Assembly: GCA_963729115.1 (NCBI GenBank)
Contig: CAVSMR010000003.1
Span: 124,001-188,000, forward strand
Length of the DNA stretch: 64,000 nt
Direction of reading: 5' to 3'
Source of the DNA: Actinophytocola sp963729115
GTDB taxonomy: Bacteria > Actinomycetota > Actinomycetes > Mycobacteriales > Pseudonocardiaceae
A program made the position numbers and the translations under genes. The notes below the pieces were generated by a model. The model did no database searches. It was given only the letters and a program-made list of their open reading frames with translations, and was not told the origin of the DNA. This document shows positions 34,573 through 44,152 of this stretch, piece after piece (positions within the stretch are counted from its first letter, which is position 1; every line of letters begins with the position of its first letter).

Positions 34573-37211
34573 CCGACATGCTGCGCCCGTACGGCCTGCA
34601 GGCCGAGCAACGGCACGAGCCACTGGGGCTGGGCGAGTCGCGGCCCCGGCTGTCGTGGCAGCTCGCGAGCGACCGCACGGGCGCCGCGCAGAGCGCCTAC
34701 CGGATCACCGCCGCCGAGCGCGCCGCGGACCTCGACGACGCCGCGCGGCTGGTGTGGGACAGCGGCCGGCGGGAGTCCGGCGACGGGCTGCTGGTGCCCT
34801 GGGACGGGCCCGTCCTGCGCTCGGCCACCCGGTACCACTGGCGGGTCGAGGTCTGGGACGAGACAGGAACCGCGGCGGGCTCGGCAGCGAGCTGGTTCGA
34901 GACCGGCCTGCTGCACCGGGACGACTGGGCGGCGGCGTGGGTCGGCCGCGACCCGCACGGCCTGCCCCACGCCGACCCGCCCAGCGACGAGCCGCGGCTC
35001 GGTGAGCCGCCGCTGTACCTGCGGCGCGAGTTCGAGCTGGCGCGCGAACCGGTGCGGGCGCGCCTGTACGCCACCGCGCGCGGTGTGTACGAGCCGCACC
35101 TCAACGGCACCCGCGTCGGCGACGTCGAGCTGGCCCCGGGCTGGACCGAGTACCACCGCCGCCTCCAGTACCAGACCTTCGACGTCACCTCCCTGCTGCA
35201 CAAGGGAAACAACGTGCTCGGCGCGATCGTCGCCGACGGCTGGTGGTGCGGTTACGTCGGCTTCGACGAGCGCCGTGCCGGCCGCCACTACGGCGACCGC
35301 CCGAGCTTGTTCGCCCAGCTGGTGCTCGACTTCGCAGACGGCTCCCGGCACGTGGTGGCCACCGACGCCGCCTGGACCGAACGGCCCGGCGCCATCCGCT
35401 TCGCGGACCTGCTGATGGGCGAGTACGTCGACGCGTCCATTTCGGACGGACCGGGCCGGCCGGTCGCGGTGGTCGACGAGGAGCCCGGACCGCTGGTCGC
35501 CGAGCCCGACCATCCCGTCCGGGTCACCGCCGAGATCCCCGCGACCGGCGTGACACCGCGGGGCGCCGGCCGGTTCATCGTCGACTTCGGACAGAACCTG
35601 GTCGGGCACGTGCGGCTGACGATCCGGGGCGCCGAGCCCGGGCAGCGGATCGTCCTGCGGCACGCGGAGACGCTCGATGGCGGCGAGCTGTACGTGGCGA
35701 ACCTGCGCCGTGCCAAGGCCACCGACGTCTACCTCGCCGCCGGGGAGGCGAGCGAGGTGATCGAGCCGCGGTTCACCTGGCACGGCTTCCGCTACGTCGA
35801 GGTCGACAACCATCCCGGCGAGCTGGCCGCGACCGACGTGGTGGCCCGCGTGCTGCACAGCGACACCCCGTGGACCGGGCGCTTCGAGTGCTCCGACGAG
35901 CTGGTCAACCGGCTGCAGGCCAACATCGTCCGGGGCCAGCGGGGGAACTTCGTCTCCGTGCCCACCGACTGCCCGCAGCGCGACGAGCGACTCGGGTGGC
36001 TCGGCGACGCACAGGTCTTCGCCCCGACGGCCAGCCGCAACGCCGACGTCTCCGCGTTCCTCGCCCGCTGGCTGCGCGACGTGGTCGACGGGCAGGACAC
36101 CGACGGCGCGTTCCGCGACGTGGCCCCGGCGCTCGTGCTGGATCGCGAGGCCGCCCCCGCATGGGGCGACGCCGGGGTGATCATTCCCTGGCACCTGTGG
36201 CGCACCTACGGCGACCGCCGCGTGCTCGAGCGCTGCTTCGACGCGATGGTCGCCTGGGTCGGGCACATCCGGCGGCACAACCCGGATCTGCGGTGGCGGC
36301 ACCGCACCGGGAACTCCTACGGCGACTGGCTCCAGGTCGACGTCACCACGCCGCGCGACGTGCTGTCGACCGCGTACTTCGCCCGCAGCGCGCAGCTCGT
36401 CGCGCAGGCCGCGCGGGTGCTGGGCCGTGCCGACGTCGCGGCGGAGCACGACGCGCTGTACGGGGCCATCCGGACCGCGTTCGTTGAGTCCTATGTGGAC
36501 GAGGACGGCCGGGTCGAGGGCGGTACCCAGACCGCGTACCTGCTGGCGCTGGCGTTCGGGCTCGTGCCGGAGGTGCTGGTGCCGGCGGCGGTGGCGCACC
36601 TGGCGGCCGACATCGAGAAGCGGGACAACCGCCTCACGACCGGGTTCGTCGGCGTCGCCCTGCTCTGCCCGGTGCTGGCCGACCACGGCCGCGCCGACCT
36701 GGCGTACGCGCTGCTGCACCAGGAGGAGTTCCCGTCGTGGGGGTACTCGATCCGGCACGGTGCCACCACGATCTGGGAACGCTGGGACGGCTGGACCGAG
36801 CACGCCGGATTCCAGTCCGCCGCGATGAACTCGTTCAACCACTACAGCCTCGGCAGCGTCGGCGACTGGCTCTTCGGCCGCGTCGCCGGCATCGACCAGA
36901 CGCCCGGCTCGGTCGCCTACCGCGAGCTGCTGCTGCGCCCGCTGCCGGGCGGCACGCTCACCTGGGCACGCGCCGAACAGGAGACCGCGCGCGGGCGGGT
37001 CGCCTGCGGCTGGTCACGCGCCGGCGACCTGATCACCGTCACCACCACCGTGCCGCCCGGCAGCACCGCCGTGCTGGAGGTCCCCACGGACGACCCGGCC
37101 AGCGTGCGCGTCGCGGACCGGGCGGGCGTGCTCGAGCAGACGGGCACGACCCTGCTGCTGGCCTCCGGCCACCACGTCGTCACCGCCGCTTTCGCAAAGG
37201 AGACATCATGA
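34569..37211 (+). CDS. GH78 alpha-L-rhamnosidase
   Basis: 880 residues with the modular plan of GH78: N-terminal beta domains (PRLSWQLASD, YLRREFELA, HLNGTRVGD, WTEYHRRLQYQT), a rhamnosidase concanavalin-like domain (FIVDFGQNLVGHVRL, FTWHGFRYVEV), then an (alpha/alpha)6 barrel with the catalytic acid in VPTDCPQRDERLGWLGDAQ and TTIWERWDGW, and a C-terminal beta domain. No signal peptide is seen, so cleavage of imported rhamnosides inside the cell is implied. It overlaps both neighbours by four bases (ATGA), meaning tight coupling with the importer. Confidence 0.94.
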   Translation: MTDMLRPYGLQAEQRHEPLGLGESRPRLSWQLASDRTGAAQSAYRITAAERAADLDDAARLVWDSGRRESGDGLLVPWDGPVLRSATRYHWRVEVWDETGTAAGSAASWFETGLLHRDDWAAAWVGRDPHGLPHADPPSDEPRLGEPPLYLRREFELAREPVRARLYATARGVYEPHLNGTRVGDVELAPGWTEYHRRLQYQTFDVTSLLHKGNNVLGAIVADGWWCGYVGFDERRAGRHYGDRPSLFAQLVLDFADGSRHVVATDAAWTERPGAIRFADLLMGEYVDASISDGPGRPVAVVDEEPGPLVAEPDHPVRVTAEIPATGVTPRGAGRFIVDFGQNLVGHVRLTIRGAEPGQRIVLRHAETLDGGELYVANLRRAKATDVYLAAGEASEVIEPRFTWHGFRYVEVDNHPGELAATDVVARVLHSDTPWTGRFECSDELVNRLQANIVRGQRGNFVSVPTDCPQRDERLGWLGDAQVFAPTASRNADVSAFLARWLRDVVDGQDTDGAFRDVAPALVLDREAAPAWGDAGVIIPWHLWRTYGDRRVLERCFDAMVAWVGHIRRHNPDLRWRHRTGNSYGDWLQVDVTTPRDVLSTAYFARSAQLVAQAARVLGRADVAAEHDALYGAIRTAFVESYVDEDGRVEGGTQTAYLLALAFGLVPEVLVPAAVAHLAADIEKRDNRLTTGFVGVALLCPVLADHGRADLAYALLHQEEFPSWGYSIRHGATTIWERWDGWTEHAGFQSAAMNSFNHYSLGSVGDWLFGRVAGIDQTPGSVAYRELLLRPLPGGTLTWARAEQETARGRVACGWSRAGDLITVTTTVPPGSTAVLEVPTDDPASVRVADRAGVLEQTGTTLLLASGHHVVTAAFAKETS

Positions 37212-38458
37212 AGATCCTGCCGGCCCTGCTGGCCGCGACGATCGCCGCCACGACGCTGGCCGCCTGCGGCGGCGGCACCAACGCCGCGTCCGACCCCGAC
37301 ACCCTCACCGTCGCCTCGGTGGACCAGGGCTCGGTGGAGGACGTCGTCGAGGCGTTCAAGAAGGCCAACCCCGGTGTCAAGGTGAACCTCACGACCAGCG
37401 GCGCCGACCAGTACCAGCAACGGATCCGCACCCAGCTCTCGTCCGGCACCGCGCCGGACGTGATGTCGGTCTGGCCGGGCAACGGCAACCCCGGGGCCAC
37501 CTACGTCCTCGCCAAGCCGGGCTACCTGCGGGACCTCTCCGACCAGTCCTGGGCGCAGAAGTACCCGGACGTGGTCAAGAGCGTCGCGCAGTACGAAGGC
37601 AAGACCTACAACGCGATCTTCGGGATCAACGGCATCGGTGCCGTGTACAACACCGGCGCCCTGACCAAGGCCGGGCTCACCGCGCCGGGCACCTGGACCG
37701 AACTGCTGGCGTTCTGCCGGGCCGCCAAGGCCAAGGGCACCCCCGCGTTCGCGCTGGGCATCCAGGACAACTGGGTGACCCAGCTCGTCCCGTACGCGTT
37801 CGTCGCGACGACCGTGTACGGCCAGGACCGCGACTTCGACAAGAAGATGCAGGCCGGCGACGCGACCTTCGCCGACTCGGCGTGGACGACCGCCATGGCC
37901 AAGTACCTCCAGATGCAGCAGACCGGCTGCTTCCAGAACAACCCGCTGGGCACCAGCTACGAGGCGAGCCAGCAGCTCGCCGCCACCGGCAAGACCCTCG
38001 GCATCGTCCAGGGCAACTGGGTGATCGCCCTGCTCAAGGACATCAACCCGAAGGCCACGTTCACCCTCGAGGCGCTGCCGGCGACCGACGATCCCGCGCA
38101 GACCCTCATCCCGGCCGCGGCCGGCGCCGGCTACGGCATCAACGCCAAGGCCAAGAACCCCGACCTCGCGCTGAAGTTCGTCAACTTCGTGATGTCGCCC
38201 GAGGGCATGAACCTGTACGCCGAGAAGCAGGGCGGGCTGACCTCCCTGCCGGACACCGGCTTCGCCGTGGACCCGTCGCTGACCGAGCTGTCGACGTTCA
38301 TCAACTCCGACCGGACCGTGCCGTTCATGGACCAGCTGTGGCCCAATGCCAAGGTCCAGCAGACGATGCTGACCGGCATCCAGGAGATCTTCAGCGGACA
38401 GTCCACTCCCGACAAGATGCTCGCCGCGATGGACACCGAGTACCAAGCCGGCAGCTGA
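37208..38458 (+). CDS. Sugar-binding lipoprotein of ABC transporter
   Basis: 416 residues. Lipoprotein signal with lipobox TLAAC, acceptor C20. The mature part is a cluster-B/family 1 solute-binding protein (LTVASVDQGSVEDVVEAFKK, SGTAPDVMSVWPGN, GINGIGAVYNTGALTKAGL, ALKFVNFVMSPEGM). It binds the extracellular oligosaccharide and delivers it to the two permeases. Unusually it is the last gene of the operon, behind the glycosidase, and overlaps it by four bases. Confidence 0.93.
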   Translation: MKILPALLAATIAATTLAACGGGTNAASDPDTLTVASVDQGSVEDVVEAFKKANPGVKVNLTTSGADQYQQRIRTQLSSGTAPDVMSVWPGNGNPGATYVLAKPGYLRDLSDQSWAQKYPDVVKSVAQYEGKTYNAIFGINGIGAVYNTGALTKAGLTAPGTWTELLAFCRAAKAKGTPAFALGIQDNWVTQLVPYAFVATTVYGQDRDFDKKMQAGDATFADSAWTTAMAKYLQMQQTGCFQNNPLGTSYEASQQLAATGKTLGIVQGNWVIALLKDINPKATFTLEALPATDDPAQTLIPAAAGAGYGINAKAKNPDLALKFVNFVMSPEGMNLYAEKQGGLTSLPDTGFAVDPSLTELSTFINSDRTVPFMDQLWPNAKVQQTMLTGIQEIFSGQSTPDKMLAAMDTEYQAGS

Positions 38459-38510
38459 GGGGTAACGGCGGTCCCTCCCACATGCGGACGGGCGCTCCTA
38501 GCGTGAAGGT

Positions 38511-39392
38511 ATGAGCATGAACGTGACCTTGAACAACGGGGTCGAGATGCCGGCACTCGGCTTCGGCGTCTTCCAGACACCCCCGGCGGAGACCGTCGAC
38601 GCGGTCGCGGCCGCGGTACGCACGGGATACCGCCACATCGACACCGCCGCCGCGTACGGCAACGAACGCGAGGTGGGCGAGGGCATCCGCCGAGCCGGTC
38701 TCGACCGGCCCGAGGTCTTCATCGAGACCAAGGTCTGGATCAGCGACTACGGCTACGAGGAGACCCTGCACGCCTTCGACAAGAGCGCGGGCAAGCTCGG
38801 CGTGGACCAGCTCGACCTGCTGATCCTGCACCAGGCCCTGCCCAGCCGGTTCGACCTGACGCTGGACGCGTACCGGGCGCTGGAGAAGCTGCTCGCCGAC
38901 GGTCGGGTGCGGGCGATCGGGGTCAGCAACTTCATGCCCGATCACCTCGACGACCTGCTGAAGAACACGAGCGTCGTGCCCGCGGTGAACCAGCTCGAGG
39001 TGCACCCGTACTTCACCCAGCCGGACGTGCTCGCGGCCAACGCCGCGCACGGCATCCTGTCCCAGGCGTGGTCGCCGATCGGCGGCATCACGTTCTACCG
39101 GGAGGGCGGGCCCGGCAGCACGCTCGACGACGCGACGATCGCCGGCATCGCCGAGGCACACGGCAGGACCGCCGCGCAGGTGATGTTGCGCTGGCACCTG
39201 CAGCGGGGACGGTCGGCCATCCCGAAGTCGACCAAACCGCACCGGATCGCCGAGAACTTCGACGTGTTCGACTTCGAGCTCACCGACGCCGAGCTGGCCG
39301 CGATCGATGGCCTCGACCGTGGCGTGCGGGGCGGCCCGGAGCCGGCCTCGATCACGCTCGAGTCGTTCGGGCGGGAGATCCCCGAGGCCTGA
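38511..39392 (+). CDS. Aldo/keto reductase
   Basis: 293 residues, TIM barrel of the AKR family with the catalytic tetrad D44 (HIDTA), Y49 (AYGNE), K74 (ETKVW) and H107 (LILHQ), the GVSNF motif and the NADPH-binding IPKSTKPHRIAEN. The group resembles 2,5-diketogluconate reductase-like AKR5 enzymes. It follows the rhamnoside operon by 52 bp but seems a separate unit; the XRE regulator further right may control it. Confidence 0.92.
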   Translation: MSMNVTLNNGVEMPALGFGVFQTPPAETVDAVAAAVRTGYRHIDTAAAYGNEREVGEGIRRAGLDRPEVFIETKVWISDYGYEETLHAFDKSAGKLGVDQLDLLILHQALPSRFDLTLDAYRALEKLLADGRVRAIGVSNFMPDHLDDLLKNTSVVPAVNQLEVHPYFTQPDVLAANAAHGILSQAWSPIGGITFYREGGPGSTLDDATIAGIAEAHGRTAAQVMLRWHLQRGRSAIPKSTKPHRIAENFDVFDFELTDAELAAIDGLDRGVRGGPEPASITLESFGREIPEA

Positions 39393-39414
39393 CCGCGCGG
39401 CCCGGCTGCGGCCG

Positions 39415-40116
39415 TCACGTCAGTTCGACGCGCCGCAGCCACGACGTGACCGCGTCGTTCGCCTGGCGGACTTCCTCGCCCCGCACGGCCAGGCCGTCGC
39501 CGACGGTCGCGCCGGGGCAGGCGTCGGTGTACTCGTCGGGTGCGCCGCCCAGCCCGCTCACGGCGTAGGTGACGACCGGGAGGACGGTCTTCCCGGTGAA
39601 GTCGAGGCCCGCGGTGAAGGTCCGCATGATCATGGGTGGGCGGACGTTCCAGAGGCCGCTGCCCAGCATCACGACGTCATAGCCGCCGATGTCCGGGAGC
39701 CGGTCCGCGATCGCGGGCCGTGCGTCGGCGTCCTGTTCCCGGACGTTGCGGGCCACGGTGTCGTCGTAGTCGTCGGAGTAGGGCTCCGCCGCCTCGATGC
39801 GGTGGACGTCGCAGGCGATGCGGTCGCTGATCATGCCGACGAGGACCTCGGTGTTGCCCACCTCGAGAAACCTGCGGCCGCCGTAGTGGTAGTTCTCGCC
39901 GGCGCGGGAGAAGTAGGCGATCAGGACCCGCGCGCGCGGCGGCACGGCGCGTCGTGTCGCCGGGGCCCGGTCCACCCCGGCCGGCTCCGGGTCCGCGCAG
40001 CCCACCAGCCAGGCACCTCCCATGACGCCGATGGCCGTCGCGGCGCCGCCACGGACGAACCCACGCCGGTTCACGGTCCTACCGGGGGCCGGGGAACGCC
40101 GTGCCGGGGGTGCCAT
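39415..40116 (-). CDS. Tat-exported flavodoxin lipoprotein
   Basis: 233 residues from ATG 40116. The N-terminus has a Tat motif (NRRGFVRGG, twin arginines 17-18), hydrophobic core and lipobox LVGC (C40), so the folded FMN-protein should be exported and anchored outside. The mature domain is a flavodoxin (VLIAYFSRAGENY phosphate loop, GYDVVMLGSGLWNVRPPM, KTVLPVVTYAVSG). Divergent from an XRE regulator across 100 bp and convergent with an aldo/keto reductase. Confidence 0.85.
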   Translation of the reverse strand: MAPPARRSPAPGRTVNRRGFVRGGAATAIGVMGGAWLVGCADPEPAGVDRAPATRRAVPPRARVLIAYFSRAGENYHYGGRRFLEVGNTEVLVGMISDRIACDVHRIEAAEPYSDDYDDTVARNVREQDADARPAIADRLPDIGGYDVVMLGSGLWNVRPPMIMRTFTAGLDFTGKTVLPVVTYAVSGLGGAPDEYTDACPGATVGDGLAVRGEEVRQANDAVTSWLRRVELT

Positions 40117-40216
40117 GCCACCAGTCAACGGCAATCCGGGCGCGGGAGGGAGGACCACTGGGTCGGGGTACTGGCGTTACCTCCCTCGCGGCCGGGGCCG
40201 CGCCTACTGTTGGTTC

Positions 40217-41104
40217 ATGGGCCAGACCGACCACCGGGCCGAGGTCCGTGAGTTCCTCAGCTCGCGGCGGGCGCGCATCACCCCGGAGCAGGCGGGGCTG
40301 CCCGCCTACGGCGGCAACCGGCGGGTGAAGGGGCTGCGCCGTGAGGAGGTCGCCCTGCTCGCCGGCGTCTCCGTCGACTACTACGTCCGCATGGAGCGGG
40401 GGAACCTGTCCGGTGCCTCCGAGAGCGTCCTGGACGCGCTGGCCCGCGCGCTGCAGCTGGACGAGGCCGAGCGCGACCACCTGTTCGCGCTCGCGAGGGC
40501 GGCGGAGCCCGGGGCCCGCCACCGGGCCTCGTCACCGGCCACGGTGCGCCCGGCGGTTCAGCAGGTGCTCGACGCCATCACCGACGCGCCGGCGTGGGTG
40601 CGCAACGCCCGCCACGACATCCTTGCCACGAACCGGCTCGGCCGCGCCCTGTACGCGCCGGTGCTGGCCGACCCGCGCCGGCCGGCGAACACGACCCGGT
40701 TCGTCTACCTCGACCCGGCCGCGCGCGAGTTCTTCGTGGACTGGGACCGCATCGCCAACGACGCCGCCGCGATGCTGCGCCTCGAGGCCGGCCGCAACCC
40801 GCACGACCGGAAGCTGATCGAGCTGGTCGGCGAGCTCTCCACCCGGAGCGAGGTCTTCCGCGCCCGGTGGGCCTCGCATGACGTGCAGTTCCACCGCAGC
40901 GGCCGCAAGCGGTTGCGGCACCCGGTCGTCGGGCAGCTGGACCTGAGCTTCGAGTCGATGGAGCTGCCCTCCGAGCCCGGCCTGACGTTGAACGTCTACA
41001 CCGCCGCCGCGGAGTCCGCGGCCGCGGACGGGCTCAAGATGCTCGCCAGCTGGGCCGCCACCCAGGACCTGGCGCAGGCGTCACCCGCGCGCGATCCGCG
41101 CTGA
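40217..41104 (+). CDS. XRE-family regulator with MmyB-like ligand domain
   Basis: 295 residues. N-terminal helix-turn-helix (VKGLRREEVALLAGVSVDYY, then MERGNLSGASESVLDALARA) and a C-terminal MmyB-like ligand-binding domain (VLDAITDAPAWVRNARHDIL, TTRFVYLDPAAREFFVDWD, HDVQFHRSGRKRLRHPVVG). This group usually sits beside and controls reductase genes, so the divergent flavodoxin and the nearby aldo/keto reductase are likely targets. Confidence 0.9.
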   Translation: MGQTDHRAEVREFLSSRRARITPEQAGLPAYGGNRRVKGLRREEVALLAGVSVDYYVRMERGNLSGASESVLDALARALQLDEAERDHLFALARAAEPGARHRASSPATVRPAVQQVLDAITDAPAWVRNARHDILATNRLGRALYAPVLADPRRPANTTRFVYLDPAAREFFVDWDRIANDAAAMLRLEAGRNPHDRKLIELVGELSTRSEVFRARWASHDVQFHRSGRKRLRHPVVGQLDLSFESMELPSEPGLTLNVYTAAAESAAADGLKMLASWAATQDLAQASPARDPR

Positions 41105-41122
41105 CCCGTCCGGTCACGCGAG

Positions 41123-42046
41123 CTAGGCGGTCACTCCAGGCCAGTAGGAGTTGATGCAGTTGGCGGGCGCTCCGTAGTTGTAGCCGACCAGGAACGCGTC
41201 CGACCGTTGGGCCGGCGTGCCATGCGGGTCGCTCCCACCCGGTTGCGCGTCACCGATCGCGTTGAGGCCGGCCACGGCCTCCTCCACGTCGGTGCCCTCC
41301 AGGTAGCCGCTCTCGTAGGCGGAGTAGGCCCAGACGCCGGAGAAGCAGTCGGCGATGAGCTCCCGCTCGGCGATCTTGCTGCCGTCAGCGGCCTTGATCG
41401 GCGGGAGCTTCAGCTGGGTCTCCAGCTCATCCTGGATGTGGTGGCCGAACTCGTGGGCGATCACGGCAGCCGCGGCGAAGTCGCCCGTCTGTATCGCCTG
41501 CCGGCCGAAGATGTCACCATTCCACATCTTCATGAAGGTTTCGAGTGGCAACCAGATGGCGCCGGTGAAATCGCCGTCCACGTCCGTCGGGCAATAGTAG
41601 GCGTTGGGATGATCGGTGGTAATCGTCATGCCGCAGCTGCTGGTGTATTGCTGTCCCGCCGGAACGACGTAGTACGACACGAATGGTTCGGTCAGGCCCG
41701 GTGTGGAAGCGAAGTAGTCGACCCACACCCGGTCGGCATCCTGGACGACCGCGTTCAGGTAGTTCGTCACGTACTCGGGCGTGAGTCCACTGTCGACCTG
41801 ACTGTCCTGGAACGCGCCGCTGGGAGCCCTCGGGACGGTTTCGTCGAGATCCTCGAGCGGGCCGGCGGAAGGTGGCTCGTCGACGGTTTCCGTCGTGGTC
41901 GCGACCGTGGTCGTGGTTGGCGAAAAGGCATCGCCACCACCGGCGGCGGGCGTTCCCGACGTTCCCGACCCACATCCGGTCGCGATGAGCAGGGTGGCAA
42001 TCGTGCCGGCGACAATGGCGAAGCGCCGTTCACTGACGAGGCTCAT
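41123..42046 (-). CDS. Neutral zinc metallopeptidase lipoprotein
   Basis: 307 residues from ATG 42046. Lipoprotein signal with lipobox IATGC (C25), a Thr/Pro/Glu-rich linker (SPTTTTVATTTETVDEPP) and a peptidase domain with HEFGHH near residue 195 and the downstream glutamate in ERELIADCFSGVWA. This is the neutral zinc metallopeptidase (YpfJ-type) family. It acts on the outer face of the membrane; substrates unknown. It faces the XRE gene convergently. Confidence 0.88.
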   Translation of the reverse strand: MSLVSERRFAIVAGTIATLLIATGCGSGTSGTPAAGGGDAFSPTTTTVATTTETVDEPPSAGPLEDLDETVPRAPSGAFQDSQVDSGLTPEYVTNYLNAVVQDADRVWVDYFASTPGLTEPFVSYYVVPAGQQYTSSCGMTITTDHPNAYYCPTDVDGDFTGAIWLPLETFMKMWNGDIFGRQAIQTGDFAAAAVIAHEFGHHIQDELETQLKLPPIKAADGSKIAERELIADCFSGVWAYSAYESGYLEGTDVEEAVAGLNAIGDAQPGGSDPHGTPAQRSDAFLVGYNYGAPANCINSYWPGVTA

Positions 42047-42205
42047 GCCAGCCTTCTTTCCGAATGGGCTTGGCCCGTAGTCAATGAACGTCGCCTGCCA
42101 GCATTTCTGTTGACCCTCGCATCGCCGCACCTGCCCGCCGCGTTTCGCCGGACGATGGAATTCGGTTGCGACGGTCACGGTGAGTGGCGGCCGCCGCGCC
42201 GCAGG

Positions 42206-43105
42206 TCAGGCGGTCGGGCAGCCGCGCCGGAGCGCGTCGACCGTGGCACCGATCGCCGGGCGTGCGGCCGCGCTGGTTCGCCAGAGGACGAAGACGCGGC
42301 GGGTCGGCGCTGGGTCGATCGGTACGAACCGGACCGAGGGTGGCCCGGGCTCGCGGCCGAGGCGGGGGATCAGGGCGGCACCCAGCCCCGCGGCGACGAA
42401 CGCCAGCTGGGTCGAGTGCTCCGAGGCCGTGTGCCTGACGTGCGGGCGGGTGCCCTGCGCCGTGAGGGTGCGGACGAGCCAGTCGTGGCAGATCTGGCCC
42501 GTGCTCCAGCTGATCCAGTCCTCGTCGGCGAGCTCGGCGATGGCGACGGCGGCCCGGCCGGCATGCGGGTGGTCGGCGGGCAGCGCCACGTCGAACGGGT
42601 CGTCCAGCAGGTCCTGCCGCGACAGGCCGGCCGGCACGGTCAACGGGTCCTCGGCCCAGTCCTGGACGACGGCGAGGTCGAGATCGCCGCGGCTCAGCGC
42701 GGGGATGGCCTCGTGCGGCTCCCGCTCGACCGTCGACACCGACAGGTCCGGGTGGCGCGCCCGCAGGTCCCGCAGCGCGCCGGGCAGGAGTCCGCGTGCG
42801 GCGGTGGCGAACGCGGCGACCGTCACGGCTCCGGCGACGGTGCCGCTGCGTTCGGCCAGGGTGGCCTCGACCCGTTCGACCTGGGCCAGCAGGTCGCCGG
42901 CGTCGCGGGCAAGCAGGGTGCCCGCCTCGGTCAGCCGGATGCCCCGGCCCTGCCGCTCGACCAGTCGCTGGCCGACCTCCCGCTCCAGCCTCGCCAGCTG
43001 CTGCGAGACGGCCGAGGTCGTGACGTGCAGGACACCGGCGGCGCCGACCACGGATCCAGCCGTGGACACCGCGTGCAGCACGCGCAGCCGCTCCAGGTTC
43101 AACAT
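42206..43105 (-). CDS. LysR-family transcriptional regulator
   Basis: 299 residues from ATG 43105. N-terminal winged helix (LERLRVLHAVSTAGSVVGAA, TTSAVSQQLARLEREVG) and a C-terminal effector-binding domain (LDLAVVQDW, FVAAGLGAALIPRL). Divergent from an aldo/keto reductase across 97 bp, which contains a GTAG-N5-CTAC inverted repeat at 43107-43119, so the reductase is the likely target. Confidence 0.9.
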   Translation of the reverse strand: MLNLERLRVLHAVSTAGSVVGAAGVLHVTTSAVSQQLARLEREVGQRLVERQGRGIRLTEAGTLLARDAGDLLAQVERVEATLAERSGTVAGAVTVAAFATAARGLLPGALRDLRARHPDLSVSTVEREPHEAIPALSRGDLDLAVVQDWAEDPLTVPAGLSRQDLLDDPFDVALPADHPHAGRAAVAIAELADEDWISWSTGQICHDWLVRTLTAQGTRPHVRHTASEHSTQLAFVAAGLGAALIPRLGREPGPPSVRFVPIDPAPTRRVFVLWRTSAAARPAIGATVDALRRGCPTA

Positions 43106-43106
43106 C

Positions 43107-43119
43107 GTAGAAATGCTAC
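43107..43119. promoter_or_regulatory. Inverted repeat between LysR gene and reductase
   Basis: GTAG-AAATG-CTAC lies directly before the LysR start codon in the divergent promoter region. Short dyads of this size suit LysR-type binding or autorepression. Confidence 0.35.
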
Positions 43120-43202
43120 GCAATGCGGTTCACGAAGTGTTGCTTGTCCTTAACGGTGGCTCGACGCAAGGTGGGTGGCAGCCCCCAACCGCTAGGAGCA
43201 CT

Positions 43203-44051
43203 GTGCGCACTCTGGACGACACCACCACCATGACCATCGGCGGCGACCTGCCGGTCCACCGGCTCGGGTTCGGCGCCATGCGGCTGACCGGGCCGCCCGC
43301 CCAACTGGACCGGCCCACCGCGGTCGCGATCGCCCGGCGTGCCGTCGAGCTCGGCGTCACGTTCATCGACACCGCCGACTCCTACGACTTCGGCGAGAAC
43401 GAGGAACTGCTCGGCGAGGCGCTGCACCCGTACCCGGCGGACGTGGTGATCGCGACCAAGGGCGGGCACGTCAACCTCGGCAGCGAGTGGATCCCGCTCG
43501 GCCGCCCGGAGTACCTGCGCCAGCAGGCCGAGCTGAGCCTGCGCCGGCTGCGGCTGGACCGGATCGACGTCTACCAGCTGCACCGGATCGACCCGGCGGT
43601 GCCGCTCGCGGACCAGATCGGCGCGCTGCGACGCCTGCAGGACGAGGGCAAGGTCCGGCACGTCGGCCTCTCCGAGGTCACCGTCGACCAGCTCGTCGAA
43701 GCCGAGCGGATCACGCCCATCGCGAGCGTGCAGAACCGCTACAACATCACCGACCGGCGGTACGAGGACGTGCTGGCGTACTGCGAGCGGCGCGGAATCG
43801 CTTTCGTGCCATGGCTTCCGATCGCCCGCGTCAGGACGGGGGACGCCGCCGATCCGATCACCGCGGTGGCCGGCCGGCTCGGCGCCACCCGCACCCAGGT
43901 CGCCCTCGCGTGGCTGCTGCACCGCTCCCCGGTCATCGTGCCGATCCCCGGCACCTCCTCGCGCGCACACCTGGAGGAGAACGTCGCGGCCGCGAACGTC
44001 CCCCTCACCTCGGCGGACCTCACCTGCCTCACCGCCGAATGGCAACTGTGA
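43203..44051 (+). CDS. Aldo/keto reductase
   Basis: 282 residues from GTG 43203, chosen because AGGAG lies five bases upstream. Tetrad D56 (FIDTADS), Y61, K86 (ATKGG) and H127 (QLHRID), then VGLSEVTVDQL and IPGTSSRAHLEEN for cofactor binding. It belongs to the AKR group with pyridoxal reductase-like and oxidoreductase members; the substrate is open. Divergent from its likely LysR regulator. Confidence 0.92.
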   Translation: MRTLDDTTTMTIGGDLPVHRLGFGAMRLTGPPAQLDRPTAVAIARRAVELGVTFIDTADSYDFGENEELLGEALHPYPADVVIATKGGHVNLGSEWIPLGRPEYLRQQAELSLRRLRLDRIDVYQLHRIDPAVPLADQIGALRRLQDEGKVRHVGLSEVTVDQLVEAERITPIASVQNRYNITDRRYEDVLAYCERRGIAFVPWLPIARVRTGDAADPITAVAGRLGATRTQVALAWLLHRSPVIVPIPGTSSRAHLEENVAAANVPLTSADLTCLTAEWQL

Positions 44052-44152
44052 CGAACGAGCGCCCGCTGTCGCGTCGATTCCGGGGACGGCCGGAGCCCGG
44101 GCCGGGCACGATGGTCGGGACCCCGCGTCACTAGCCAGCCGAGGGACTCGCC

